Positions 14,055 to 27,141 of a DNA stretch of 64,000 nt are shown here, in pieces; the stretch's first letter is position 1, and every line of letters begins with the position of its first letter. Below the pieces are notes generated by a model. It ran no database searches, was not told the DNA's origin, and saw only the letters and a program-made list of their open reading frames with translations. This DNA is from Mangifera indica (lineage: Eukaryota; Streptophyta; Magnoliopsida; Sapindales; Anacardiaceae), in contig NC_058150.1 in NCBI RefSeq assembly GCF_011075055.1, positions 806,001-870,000 of the forward strand. The letters run 5' to 3'. The position numbers and the translations under genes were made by a program.

Positions 14055-17000
14055 ATGGTGAGAGTGGCGGTGCGAGATTCCTCTCCTCCTCCTTCCAAGA
14101 AGAAGAAACAAGTTGATAAGGACGTGGAGCGCACGCGCCTCAAAACCCTTGCTTTCAAGAAGAAGATGCTCTCGGATATTCCTGCCAAAGGTTTCACGCC
14201 TCTAAACCCCACCAACCAGGTCATCAAACACCACGGTAAAGACATTCTTCGCAAGTCGTCGCTGAGGAAGAACCGCTACCTGTTCTCTTTTCCAGGTCTT
14301 CTTGCGCCTATTAGTAATGGTGGTGGTAAGATCGGTGAATTGAAGAATTTGGGTACACAAAACCCTGTCCTTTACCTTGATTTTCCTCAGGTAATTTTCG
14401 ATTTTTAGGTAAATTCTGTTCGGATCCCTTATGTTTGAGCACATTAATGCAGACCCTTTTTTTTTCAGCTGAATTTTGTTCATTTAAGTTTAACAAGTGA
14501 ATTATGAAGATATTTCAGGAATTTTTTGGGTAATTTTGGTTTGTGGTTTAATTTTGTTCAGATCACTTAAAGAAAACGTCTTCTTCTTTCTATAGAAGAC
14601 GTTTGAGCACATTTCTGATGCATGGTGGATTAGGAAAAAGATGAGAATCCCTTATGTTTGAGCACATTACTGCAGAACCGTTTGGTTTTTTTTTTTTAAC
14701 TGAATTTTGTTCATATTTATTTAAGTTTAAGTGAACTATGGAGAGATTTCAGGAAGTTTTAAAGTATTTTTTGTTCGTGGTTAAATTTTCTTCACTTCAC
14801 TTGATGTCTGAATTAATTACTGATGGACTTGTTTAGTTTGAAAAATTGGTAGAGGTAGGAGAGGGTTGTGATAAAGACTATAGAGCTGAAGGGAGGTCTC
14901 TGAAATTTTTGTTAGGAAGAGCCTTAATGAGGTTATGGATGAATTTCTGAGTTAATGTGTTTAATTATTCCTGTATTTTAGTCCAAATTTGGGTGGTTTA
15001 TTGCTGTTTCTTTGGAGGAGAGTTTAATTTATTAAAATTTTAGTATATTTTAGATTTTAAGGTTTATGATGAATTTTGACAAGGATGAAATTGTTTGTCC
15101 TTTATACAATCTTTACCTTTTCAAAGATCCTGTAAAGGATAACTTGAAATGAGGTCATTTATGCTTGTATGTTCATCTCAATTGCTTTATGAATTATTCT
15201 AGGGGCAAATGAAGCTGTTTGGAACCATTGTGTACCCAGAGAACAGATACTTAACTTTGCAGTTTTCTCGAGGTGGCAAGAATGTTACATGTGAAGATTA
15301 TTTTGATAACATGGTTTGTGTTTCTGTCTCCTTTACTTCTCCTTTTTACGTTTGCTTTTACATGAGTATGTGCTGATTTTTTGAATCAAATGTTATTGCT
15401 ATTGTTGTTTTGGATGGGATGTCTCATGTTAAATTCAGTAGTAAGGGCAGCAGAATGAGAAGCGTGTTTCCTTGTGCAATGAAGCCATCATTTACAAAGC
15501 ATTAGTATGCAAAACGCTTTATCGGTTATTCAGTAAAAGTTGTGAACATATCAACTGTTGTGTTTAAGACCTATGTTCATGAATATTCTGGGATTTTTTA
15601 GCACATGTGATTTTGTTTGTTCTTCCATTTGGAATCCATTTAACATTGTCAGCGAATTGAACCTGCTCATCACCTAGCCGCTCAGATGAGGTGGCAACTT
15701 TGTGGCAAGGTGGCTTCAGTAACATGCTTGCCTTTGGTGCCTATGAGAGCATCTCGCTTATGTGAGGCAGCTGAAGGTAGAGATAAAAGAGTCAAAGAGT
15801 CCAGTAAGTTTTGTGGCTATGTGTGAAAAAGGTTTGGCTTTTGCTATAGTGAAACAATAAGTTAGAGTAAGGTGGATGATTAGCACCAAGAAAACGTCTT
15901 CTGCTTTCTATAGAAGTTCATATCTCACTGATTGAGGCTTATCCTTTCTGCAGTATATTGGTTAGGGCTATGAATGTTTAACTTTTGTTTTACTGAAGCA
16001 CATAAGTTAGAGGGAGGCCTATCCTTTCTACTTACCATTGAAGTTCATATCTCAATGATTGAGGCCTATCCTTTCTGTAGTATATTCATTTTTATATGCT
16101 AATATGGATTACATGTACTTCAGGAATCAGGTTCAAAACTAAACATACAGAAGTACATTCTATTTGATAGTTAATTGATGCAAATTTAGTATTTTCTAGG
16201 CAATGTCAATTAACACCCTTCTGAAATTACTCCTTGCTTTTCACATGGCGTTATGCTGTATGTGTGCCCTGATTTTTGGCTAGGGCAGATTATTAATGTT
16301 TTTATTTTATTAATCCCTTTCTTAGGGCCATAATTTTAATGATGCACATGTTTAAGGTTGAAACTTTTTGTTTTTTATTACCTTCCCCTCTTCCCTTTTA
16401 TGATTTTAATGGGTTGTAGATAATTTTATCACTTCATTTGCTTGCTATGATTTCAATTGTTCTTCATTATCATAATGAATTGTGATATTTCCAGATTGTG
16501 TTTTCTGATGCATGGTGGGTTGGGAAAAAAGATGAGAATCTGGATGAAGTTCGACTTGATTTTCCAAAAGAACTAAGTGAGGTTGGATTTTTTCATATAG
16601 TTGGAATTGTATTGTTCCTTTTTTTTTTTTTTTTAATTTTTTGTCTTTCCTTTTTCTGTATACTTAAAAGATAGTTCCTCTGATGATCCTTAATGGTGTT
16701 TGGTTTCAGGGAAAAAATTCAGAATATGACTTCAAAGGTGGTGTCGGTGCAGCATCTGTAAATAAGCAAGGTGTTTTCAAGAGTGTAATGAAAGACTCAG
16801 AGGAAAAGTCAATTGAACTTGAGTCCGACGACGATATTTCAGATGTTGATTTAAAATTTAAAGATATGATGGAAGTGACCCCTGTTCGACATTCTGAGAG
16901 AACTGCTGGAAAAAGATTCAAGTATGTACCTAATCATTTTCATTTACTTGACCTGCTTAGCTGATGTAAAGATGTCACCAGCTCCAATTATCTATATGTT

Positions 17001-19121
17001 GCCTGAAATATTACCATTTAAGCATCAGCCTAGTTGGCATGGCTGATTGAGTTGCTGTAATTGGTTGAGTGGTCAGGAATTTATCAGGTTAAAATTTTTT
17101 GCAGAACATTATTCTTCCTCAATTTATATGCCGACTTCTTGTTTTGTGCCTTAATTAAATAAATATCTTGCATAGTATTACTATGATCTGTTTTTATGAG
17201 GCAAAAATTGTTACGGGCATTTTGCTGTAGGATAGATCATAGAAGACAAACTCTTGTGTTTATTCTTGGAATTAGATCTCATGATATTGCATATCCTGTG
17301 TATTTTCTATTAATATTTGTGAATTCATTTGATTTTTAATTTAATAGGAAGAAAATTAACAAAAAGAATATTTTAAGATGTACATTTGGGTGAACTAGCC
17401 ATCTACTTGGAGATTAAAAAAGTATCCTACCTGATGGCTTTTATTGATTTAGATTTGCAGAAGTTTCTTCAGAGGATGATCCTGCTGAAAGTGATGCAGA
17501 CATGCCTGAGGGAGATAAAAAGAAAGGAGATATTTCAACTAGCAAAAAAACTAATGGTTTGACATTGATTTGTTTCTTGTTTAACATTACAGCCTTTTCA
17601 TTTTCACTTGCTACATTGGATGTGGAACTTCATTGTTTGTGTTTAAAATCGTTTACCCCTTGTATTGCATTGACTATTTATCGATGGTCAAAAGTTTCAT
17701 ACAGCCGGCAAATCTTAAAAAGTTATCTAATGCTGATGTTTCAGTGACCAAGTCCAAGCAACCCTCATCCAGTCATTGTGGAGTACTTGTCCAAACAAGC
17801 ATATCAGCATTATTCAATAAAGTGGTGGAAAAGGTAGCTGTAATAGTTTCTCGTGTGATAACTGAAATTTCACTGTGTGTGGACAACAGTTGATTATTTG
17901 TTTCATCCTTTTTTATGTGGAATGCAGACCCGTAGCTTTCAATTTCAACTAGTTCCCTTTTGCCTTTTATAAGTTCATGTTTCAAGTACACTTTATCTGT
18001 ATGTTTTTTTGAGATAACTTCTTAATGTTGATTATCTGTTGTTGCAGGCAGACAACCCCAGGAAAAAGGGGAAACTGAGCACTGAAAAATCCACTGGTTA
18101 GTTTGTCTCTCTGTCGCTCTCATCAAAAGATTTCATTTTTGGTGCATATGGAATGGTATGAGTAGATGTGTGTTTGTCGTGTGTTTTGATGACATACAAT
18201 TATAGATCTAGAAAGGGAAGGATCGGAAGAGGATTAACCATTCTTACAAGTTAGTTGATTAAAGTTCAACTACTTAAGACCAATTGGATTGCATTCATAG
18301 AACTAGTAGCAAGAACAGATGTATGATGCTGCTTCATTCTGAAACTTTTAGCAAATATGTCATGTAGTCTTTTTTCTTTTCTCGTTGAGTTATATATCTT
18401 GCTTCTAAGTTTTTGAAATCTTTGAAGATGAAGGGACAGAGAGTACAGCTAAGGAGAACGGATATGAGGTACACATTTTTATGTTATAAAATTTGGTTTT
18501 TCATTATGCTGTTGTCTTGTATCTTTTTTTGAACCAGAATTTACATCTTGTAATAAATATTGTAGAATAATAATGATATTGAAATTCTGTGTTATAAGAT
18601 TGACAAGGAAAAGAGAGAGCAGCTTTTTATTTAGAATTTGGAATTGGAACTTATGATGAAGTACTAAAAGATTTGCTTGGCATTATTCTGAATGATTTGT
18701 GGATAAATGTTTAACTCATCATTAAACTAACATTCTCCATTTTTCTTCCATCTGGTTAAAGTTGTGCTTTCTTTTGCAGTTTGAAGATGATAACATTGCA
18801 GGCAGCACAAGCCCTGAGGTTTGACATCCTGTTGACTATTTTTTCTGTTTTCTTATTACGATAAATTCTGGTGTAACTTGAAATTGTTTTGGATGCTTCT
18901 ATGATTTGCTTGATTGAAAACTCAATTGCTATCGATAATTTTGGGGTACTCTGGATTCTACAATTATGCAGCAATGCTCCGGAAACCCTGTTGTGTCTTA
19001 GTGTCTTCTTTAAAAACTCAAAGCATTGACTAGTATTTCTAATTTGCTGGTTTTTCTCAATTCATTTCTAATTCAACCTGTTCAGACATCAAATGGAAGT
19101 GGAGGTTGGGCTGCTTTCTGA
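14055..19121 (+). CDS. RHL1: RHL1 (ROOT HAIRLESS 1), DNA topoisomerase VI-associated factor
   Basis: RHL1 (also HYP7) is a plant nuclear DNA-binding protein associated with topoisomerase VI and needed for endoreduplication and root-hair growth. Ten exons: 14055-14390, 15203-15313, 16495-16581, 16710-16921, 17453-17556, 17745-17833, 18048-18096, 18428-18468, 18780-18818, 19086-19121. They give 1,104 nt, or 367 residues, against about 355 in Arabidopsis. Recognised blocks are a basic N-terminus, KKNRYLF-like RKNRYLFSFPGLLAPIS, the stretch NPVLYLDFPQ, the block YLTLQFSRGGKNV and EDYFDNMIVFSDAWW. The middle is acidic and Ser-rich, with TPVRHSERTAGKRF before KFAEVSSEDD. A basic QTSISALFNKVVEK segment is followed by several very short C-terminal exons. 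The small 3' exons were called from splice sites that restore frame, so they are less certain than exons 1-6. The last two exons lie inside duplicated unit A. Confidence 0.9.
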
Positions 19122-20175
19122 GATATGACGCAACTGAAAGTTACAGAAAAATGCCAAATTCACGCAAGAGTATTATTCCTTGCATAACATTGCAGTGATT
19201 GAGAATTTCAGAACTAACCGTTGAATGGACATCTCTAATCATGTCGCAAAAATATGACAAATTTAGCCAGAATCATAGTTAAATCCAATAATGATCACCA
19301 ATGTTTCTATGTCCACAGAGAGTGAGTTTTCAGTGAACTATTCTCTGCTTTCTGCTTGCTCAAAAATGGTTTCATTAGAGCTCTGCTTCTGTGAAATAAG
19401 AAGATAGATGTTGTTCTTAGTACTTGGTACACAGTTGTGCTTCCAACTATATTGTATAAACTAGATGTGTTGTGTTCTTGATGTAGCAAGTATTGTTTAT
19501 TTGCTTCTGACATGTTAGGATATGGATTAACCGATAAAATCTCCATTTTTACCCATTGTAATTAGGGGTAGATTTGAGCCATACCAAGTCTATACAAACG
19601 TCAGCTTGAATTCGTAATGATTAATTCAAGTTTAATTCAAATTAGTGAACTACAATGATTGAAGAGGAGAAGAGTCGACAGTGAGGCAAGCTTTGGTGTA
19701 GCAACGATGTTGAGGCATTAATCTTGACTTGAATTCAAGCTTGATAAGTTTAGTTTGTTTGAGTGAACAGGGAGTCGGGCCTAAATTTTCGTGGCTCAAA
19801 CATCTTTGATTGTAATTAGGACTGTCTTTGAGCTTAGTTGAGTCTAAATATAGATTGATTTGAATTTAGTTTAAATTTAAAATGATATTTGAGCTAATTT
19901 GAATTGATTAGAGACATTGTTAAAGTCATCAATAAGATAAATATTGATAAATAAATAATATTATCAAATAATAATTTAAGCTAAATTCAAATTTAACAGT
20001 CAAATTGAAACTTGATAGCTACTAAATTGAAACTTTAATTTAAATAAGTTGAATCAATCTATTACTGATTTAGTTAATGAAAAAACTATAAAATATAAAA
20101 CATAAAATACATATTAAATAAAAAATATATATTTTTTATTTATGAAAAATGATCTTTAAGAAAATTGTTTCTTCA
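19122..20175. other. RHL1 3' UTR and spacer to the PPR relic
   Basis: About 1.05 kb without a coding region. The first 430 bp are RHL1 3' flank and have a counterpart at about 28,215-28,640. The rest is AT-rich, with repeated Asn/Leu-type AAATTCAAATTTAA-like words, and has no element ends I could define. Confidence 0.5.
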
Positions 20176-21767
20176 ACGGTTTCAATTTCAAGTGAAGCAG
20201 CACGAAAAGCAGTAGAAGCTCGCACACTTCTTCACCATCGATCACTCTCTGAAGCTCTCAAAGCCTTCACATCCCTTTCACAACTCAAACAAGTCCATAC
20301 CCATCCCGTCATCTCCGGTCTCACTCCCAATCTCTTCACAACCACTGGCTTCTCGCCTGCGCGGCCCTTTCCCCATCTGCCCTCAACCTTTCTTTGCTGC
20401 CGCAATCTTCCAACGCTTCCCCAACCCCTCCACATTCATGTACAACACCATGCTTCGCGCCTTCTCTCATCACCCGGATCGGTGCTACGTTTGCTTTGAG
20501 TATTACAAGCGTTTGTTATGTAACGGGCTTGTACCCGATAAGTTTACTTTCCCTTTCGTTGTTCGCGCTTGTTGGGTTTTTGGTGATCTGGGTCTTGGAC
20601 AACAGGTGCATTGTCAAGTTTTGAAATTTGGGTTGGGTTGTGATGTGTTTGTTGTGAATCGTATTTTGAATATGTATGTGAAGTTTGGCGGGTTATGCGC
20701 GTAAGGTGTTTGAATGATGTTTGGGGTTCGTCGATGTCGTGTCGTGGACGAGTTTGATTAGCGGGTGTTGGATTTTGGGGGCGGTTGAGTTGGCGAGATG
20801 GTCCTTTGATGTTATGCATTAGAGTGTTGTTTCGTGGAACGTGATGATTTCTGGGTTAATGAGAATTGGGAGAGTCAGTGAGGCGCGGAAGGTGTTTGAT
20901 GAAATGCCTGAAAGGGATGTGGCATCGTGGAGTGCTATGGTTTCTGGGTACTCGCAATGTGGGGTGGGCGTGGAGGCTTTGAGGGTTTTTAGGGATATGG
21001 TTGAGGCCATGGTGATTCCTAATTTGCCTGGTTTGGTTAGTGCTGTTTCGGCTTGCGCACAATTAAGAGCATTGGATGAAGGTGTGTGGTTGCATGATTA
21101 TATTGTTAAAAGCAAATTTGAGATTGATGTGACTTTGGGCACGGTGCTTTTGGACATGTATGGGAGGTGTGGATGTATTGAGAGAGCTGTTGAAGTCTTC
21201 AATTGTATGCCTGAGAAGAATGTGCTTTCCTGGAATTTGATGATAGCTGGCTTGGCAATGAATGGGTATGGAAGGCTAGGGTTGTCGTTATTTTGGCAAA
21301 TTGCTACTTTTTGGCTTGAAACCTAACAATTTTACGTTCATTGCTTTGTTGCTTGGTGTAGTCACTCAAGGTTGGTTGATGAGGGACTTCGGCTTTTTGG
21401 TCTTATGACTCAAAAGTATAAGATTGAACCACAACGAGAGCACTATGGTTGTGTGGTTGATCTTCTTGGGTGAGCAGGCATGATTGAAGAGGCATTGAAC
21501 TTTGTTCAAGGGATGCCTGCTGAGCCTCATCCTGAGTTGTGGAGTGCCATCGTTGGTGTGTGTAGCATTAATGAGGATATTGAGCTTGGCAAAAGAATGG
21601 GAAAACACCTCATCAACTTGGACCCTCAGCGCTGCGGGAGATATGCTTTTTTATCTGCTATATTTGCATCTGCCAGATGATGGGACAATGTGGAAATGGT
21701 AAGGAAGTTGATGAAAGATAGAAAGGTGTTGAAGTCTCCTGGCAACAGTGTTGTGGAATCATCATAA
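20176..21767 (+). pseudogene. PPR gene, decayed copy in unit A
   Basis: This is the paralog of the intact PPR gene at 29,342-30,940, aligned along its whole length. Disabling changes can be seen by comparison. The start ATG is ACG at 20,176. One base is missing near 20,347 (ACTGGCTT against ACTCGCCTT) and another near 20,395 (TTCTTTGCTG against TTCTTATGCTG). There is a 5-bp loss near 20,695, an in-frame TAG at about 20,820 and TGA at 21,471, plus a local indel near 21,300. Fragments of PPR motifs remain readable, for example ARKVFDEMPERDVASWSAM. An in-frame upstream ATG at 20,149 could start only a short truncated product. I infer a pseudogene that is not under selection as a PPR protein. Confidence 0.9.
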
Positions 21768-23043
21768 CATGTGCAAATGATCAGTTTTTCACCACTGGAT
21801 ATATTCAAATAATGTTGAAATGCAATTTTTGAGATGGGTAGCAGGAAGAGTTTAGCATTGATTCTTCTTCCAAAAACTGGAGAAATTTTTTCAATGCTTT
21901 GGCTAAATTATCCATCAAAGTGATCTCCAGAAATGTTTAGGACATCTGGAATTACTAATCCTCCATCTGGGATCCGCTTTTTGCAATATTATGCAGGTTA
22001 AGCAATGTGAACCAGGAAAGTGATGTTCTTGAAGCAGTGAAACTTAGAGGTTCATAAGGCAACCAGTCTGTTAAAGATGGATGAGTTGGAAACAATTATA
22101 AACGTGCAAGGTTCTGAATGTGTTGCAGAATATGAATTATGCAGGAAATTTCTTTCAATATTTTGTAATTTAATGGTGTAGCAATCACTGAAATGCATTT
22201 TGTAAAGTTATTTATATATGATCAACGGTGTATAGAACATTCTTTCGGAAGGAAGAAATAAATCAAGTTATCTTTGGTTCAATAATATTTGTCACTTCTG
22301 CAATTTGCCTTGATAAACTAAACCTCTGGAAACCATCTCAGAACCATCAAAACCGACCATAAAGATTTAAGAGATGATAATTTTAAGCACCGAATGCTAC
22401 CTACTTAGTTCAACATATTGCAGCGTGGGGTGGATTCAAGCTGAGTTGAGCCTAGGGTCAACTCAAGCTCTGCATGAATCCATGATACTCAGCTTAAGTT
22501 CAAGTTTATTTGAGCTGGTGTAAAGTGTCGTTAGACAATTGTTGACATTATAAATAATACTATTAACGAGATAAATAATATCATCAAAGGGATACATTGC
22601 ATCCTAAAAGATAAACTATTCAAACTCAAGTTGAGCTAGAGCTCAAACACAAATTTAGCTTGAATCAAACCTTAATTGAAGCTAATTAAAACAAAAATGT
22701 TGTTGCCAAGCAAGTTTATATCATTAAAGTGAGCTAGCTAGAAAATACAAGAAACAATGATAGATCATTATTCTGCAGAGGGTAACAGGGAAAAAAGCAA
22801 CTGGCGGTATGCACATAAACAAACAGATCCTTCTGATAGATATTCACAGAATTGCTTTCAAGCTATAACAATTCTTTCATATCTGTTACATCACAGCTTC
22901 CAAACTATACATAAACTTATATAATATATCAGCAGAAATATGCTTCAATACTACCAATTTATACAAATCCATGGATGCTCTGACAAGCACACAAATTTAT
23001 TATATTATACTACATTCATCAAAATACTAACTTTAAGACGACC
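21768..23043. other. Spacer between convergent PPR relic and YSL7 copy 1
   Basis: About 1.3 kb of 3' flanks. It matches 30,941-32,019 in unit B. Its distal part, from about 22,235, also matches the start of the YSL7-copy-3 and copy-4 units (about 38,790 and 52,040). No coding region was seen. Confidence 0.6.
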
Positions 23044-26000
23044 CTAAGAAGTTATCAACCCTGGAATTAGTTGTCCTGACAAGAACTTCATGCAAATGGG
23101 TGGCTTTATGCCTGCTAGAGCAAGAATTGAACTTGGCAAAGTCCATATTCCTTCCCCACAAATCAAACCAGAAGCCACTGCTGGTCCAAAATTATCTGCT
23201 TTGACCTTGTCTATCTTTGACCATACAAATAAAATAAAGCTTCCAACACACATGTCAATCGCAAAGTATGGTCCCAAATAAAAAGGTATAGCCATAGCCA
23301 TCGGAAGAGGAATGTACGACCCAATCTTTCCCAAGGTATCCCTCATCAGGTTTATCACTACAGCGCCTCCAAAGAATATATAACAAAGCAAGAGGCATTC
23401 CTTTGGTAGAGCTGAGAAACCTTCTACGCCCAATTTAGCCATGTTCCGGTACACAACAGCAAAGGGAGCAGGATATTCACTTCCAGGAAGTCCAAGGTCA
23501 TCAAATGCCTTGTAGAAAAGCCAAAAGACACAGGGGCTAATGATACACCCCATTGCAGTGCCTATAATTTGGCTCACAAACATGGAGCGAGGAGATGCTA
23601 GAGTCAAATAACCTGTCTTGAAATCTTGTGATAGATCAGAGGCAGTTGAAACAATATTCATCATGACTCCACATGCTGCTAAGCCAGCAAGAACACCACC
23701 GTGTGCAGAACCAGCCCATGCCCCAATTGTAAAGATTGCAAGCTTTCCATAGGTGGATGCAAGAGACCAATCTGTGAGTCCACACCCATATGCATTACAG
23801 AAAGCTAAGGTTGGCGCACAGATATAGATGACCAACACATAATACCATTGAAGTTCAGGAAAGATGTGTGGAAGAGAGAAAATAGAAACTGCAGCAATTG
23901 TTACATATCCTGCAATCGCAAACCATGTTGGAATCTGATCTTTAAGGAATAGTTGGGTGCGTTTTTGGTCATCATAAGAGAGCTTAGAGATCACAGGAGA
24001 ATCTTGGTCTGCTATGGGGAGATTGCTGGTCATCTCTCGATTACGCACTTGATAAAACAAGCCTGAAAGGGTTCGAGTGAGCACCTTGAAGAAGTTGTAC
24101 AGTCCATCACCTAGGATCATGGCTATGGCGATAAATACCTGATTTCAGGATACAATGCAGGCATTAAAAAGTAGAAAAAGCCTCAACATGGCATCAGTGT
24201 AAAACACTTTTGCCAGATTATCTGAACATACCCTGTAACCCTGAATGCCATGTAGGCTAGTTTTGCCAAGACCTTTACTGTACCAATCACCCTCCTTATT
24301 TTCTATGAGAGGCCACATTAGACCCCAAGAAAGAATTCCACCAACCAAGACAGATATATTTATAACGTAGGGGCAAATCATCCCGACTCCAACATATGTT
24401 GCTGAGAAGTCAAAGAAAAACCTGCACATTTTGAAGGTCGCTAGGCCTTAAACAAGATTTTGAGTAGAAAAGGGGTGCTGATAAGCAAAGTTAATATGTT
24501 TCTTAGCAAAAATTTTAAGTAACACACGTACCTGTTTTTATATGCTTGGAGCCCAAATGTAGGGAAGTTAGCAAATCCACAACCACTTCCTGCAGTAAAG
24601 AACCACTGGAAGAAACCCCACAAGAAGCTGAAGGAGAAGAATTTGCCAAGTGTTCTCACTTGTTTCCTATCCAAGAACATCACAAATTAAAATGTCTTAG
24701 TATTTATATGATCACAGATTAAAATGTCTTAGTATTTATATGATAGTACTAAACTTTGCTAGCTTGGCTCCTTCAATAGTGTGGAAGCTATTGATTAAAT
24801 AAGCAGTTGCAGTACCACTTGGATATGTCAACTTAAAGTCTATGATCATAATCTGAAATCAAACATTCATCAAACCAATCAAGAACAGACAAAAGTATTG
24901 TCAAGATCAAGTTAGAAAACAAATTTATTCAATCTTCTTTTTGATGTCATTCAAATGCCTTTGAAGATTGTACCTTTCGAAGAGGCACCACAGAGAAAAG
25001 ACCAAGAAAACTGACAATGAAGAGAAAGCCAATTATCCATCTAAGTGAAGGGTTTTTGTAGCCATTGTAGGTGTCTTCAGATTGCTTAGCAATTCGCTCA
25101 CTCAGTCCAAAGAGGTAACTCCCAAAACCCCCTGTTTGTCCACAGAAGGCAAAAATTACAGAACCTTCAACACATTAATATGGCATATTTGTGAAATAAA
25201 ACTTGCAGCTTGCTCACACACCATCTTAGATTTTCATGAATAAGTACAGAATCAAGTAGCAAATGCAAAAACAAAAATTCAACATAATGTAGAGTTGTCA
25301 TATCCCAATACAGACGTTTAAATGGGGACAATTTTGGTGGAGCTATTTTCAAATAATTTAAGAGAAACTAAATTATTTCCGGTTCCATTTTGGACCAAGA
25401 AAAAGTTATGGACACAACAAAAGGGTTGTGTTTGCATCAATCTCAGTTCATTCTCAATATGTTCTACAATCCTTTATGCATATTATTCAAGGCATCAATC
25501 TCAGTCCAAACCCGATAAGTTCTAAATGCACTGTATTAGATAGCTTGTGTACAAGCTTTCAAGTGCTTTGTGACAAGACACAAACAAACTCATGAACATA
25601 CGACATATCATTAATTTTGTGTAAAAAGGTAAGAAGATTGATCCTAAAATATCTCCATTGTTTTACTTATTATATTGTTCATTTGAGAGTGGAGTGCAGC
25701 TGAGGCAGAGGCGGCTGTATCATGGGACCACGTCCTCTGCTCCTCACATGCGGCAGCACATAATGACAATATTCCAATGCCACGCCAGCCTAGCTTGTAA
25801 ATTATTTTTTTTAATGTTCTAATTTGGTTTATATATTTTCTTACGACAAAGAGATGATTCATTAAAGAATATACATAAGAGAAATGGACAAAATACACAA
25901 AAAAAAAAAAAAAAAAAAAAGATCCCAATTTGTCAACTATTATACAAAGTTCCATTTAATAAGATTCTATCTCACTGACATTCACTTTAAAAATCAGAAA

Positions 26001-27141
26001 TCATAATAGTGATAAGATAAGTGAAAAGTAAAATCATTATTAATTAAATAGGATTTTATTAGATAGACGTATGAATATAGTGTAACTTAAAGACTTTTTA
26101 TTCCTCTAATAAGGTCATATTTTGAAAAATGGAAGTCCATTCACTCAATATCGGGATCATTATCATCTCCATTATATTGCGAATGGAGCCTAATAAAGAC
26201 AAAAGCAGAAGTGGAAGAACTTTTGACTAACAATAGTATGATATTTGAAAGTTATCTACAAATGCTTCCACACAAATCAAGAACTCAAAAAAAGAAAATA
26301 TTGTGATGCCGATGCACTCAAAAAGTGGCTTGATTGCCTGAGCGGTTCCAATACGTGCCATCTTAGACTATTTTAAGTCCCCATTCAGACTGGTTGTCCA
26401 ACTTATCTATAAGCTTTGAAACTCAGAAATTGACTTTGAAAAACCAGTATAAAAAAAAAGACTTGTTAAATGGTAAAACTGACTTTTTGGCTTCAAAATT
26501 CCATTTTTTTCATCACAATTTGCAATAAATTTATACTCAATTGACTCGTCTGCAACCAAATATTCTAGTAACATCAAACTAACCTTAAATCATTTTTAAA
26601 AACATGTAAAAGTTGAAACTTTTCATACAAACAGTTACTGTTCAAACAAGATTCAAACATGGACTAAATTAGATCACAAAGTAAAGGAGAAAGAAAGAGG
26701 GAGCAAATCAACATTACCGCTGAAGGCTATGCCGGAAGAGGCCACAACACAGGTTTGAATGACTGTATTCTCCTGCCTGGTAAAGGGTTGTTTTAAAAGA
26801 CTAAATTTTTCAAGAAATTTAGTCCAAGTCTTGACAAAAAAGAACCCCAGAAGGCCAGCAGAGACATTGAGAGAAGGAATAATACCAGTAGTGAGATTCA
26901 ACTTCATTACAATGAAGCTGAAAAGTATACTCAACACAAAGCTCACTACAAAGGCTCTGATTGTCAACTGTCTCCTCCAAGAAGGAATTGGCCTGTTCTC
27001 AAAAACTCTCTCTATTGAAAACACCTCCTCTTCTTCTCCCTCTCGCTGCTGCTTCTTCTCCTTCTTTTCATAACCCTCTTTTGAGGTGAAAACATTCTCA
27101 ACTTCTTCTTCCTCCTCATCTCTCCTCCTGCGTTGATCCAT
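23044..27141 (-). CDS. YSL7: YSL7-type oligopeptide/metal-chelate transporter, copy 1 (altered C-terminus)
   Basis: Yellow Stripe-Like member of the OPT transporter family. Family members move metal-nicotianamine complexes or small peptides across membranes; Arabidopsis YSL7 has been linked to uptake of the peptide syringolin A. Six exons from the minus strand: 27141-26718, 25131-24974, 24852-24755, 24666-24532, 24421-24232, 24138-23044, giving 699 residues. The N-terminus is acidic and charged, followed by PSWRRQLT and [17 protein letters not shown]. Other family blocks are [67 protein letters not shown] and [19 protein letters not shown] one-base deletion near 23,076 (TTGTCCTGAC against TTGTCCTTGAC in the other copies) replaces the conserved last residues after MKFLS with a shorter unrelated tail. 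The core is intact, so this copy may still work. Confidence 0.88.
24681..24744. repeat. 32-bp tandem repeat in YSL7 intron 3
   Basis: Two adjacent units, CACARATTAAAATGTCTTAG plus TATTTATATGAT. The same doublet occurs at the matching place of intron 3 in the other three YSL7 copies (about 33,672-33,735, 41,241-41,304 and 54,482-54,545). It therefore predates the gene duplications. Confidence 0.85.
25645..26717. other. Large intron 1 of YSL7 copy 1 (distal part)
   Basis: Intron 1 spans 25,132-26,717. It is AT-rich, with a poly-A run at about 25,900-25,920. The same intron is the site of the copia insertion in YSL7 copy 4. I found no exon or element ends here. Confidence 0.6.

Noticed and set aside
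26320..26365. tRNA-like words (TGGCTTGATTGCCTGAGCGGTTCCAAT) in YSL7 intron 1
   Set aside because: No acceptor or anticodon stems can be formed, and the paralogous copies vary at random in the same stretch.
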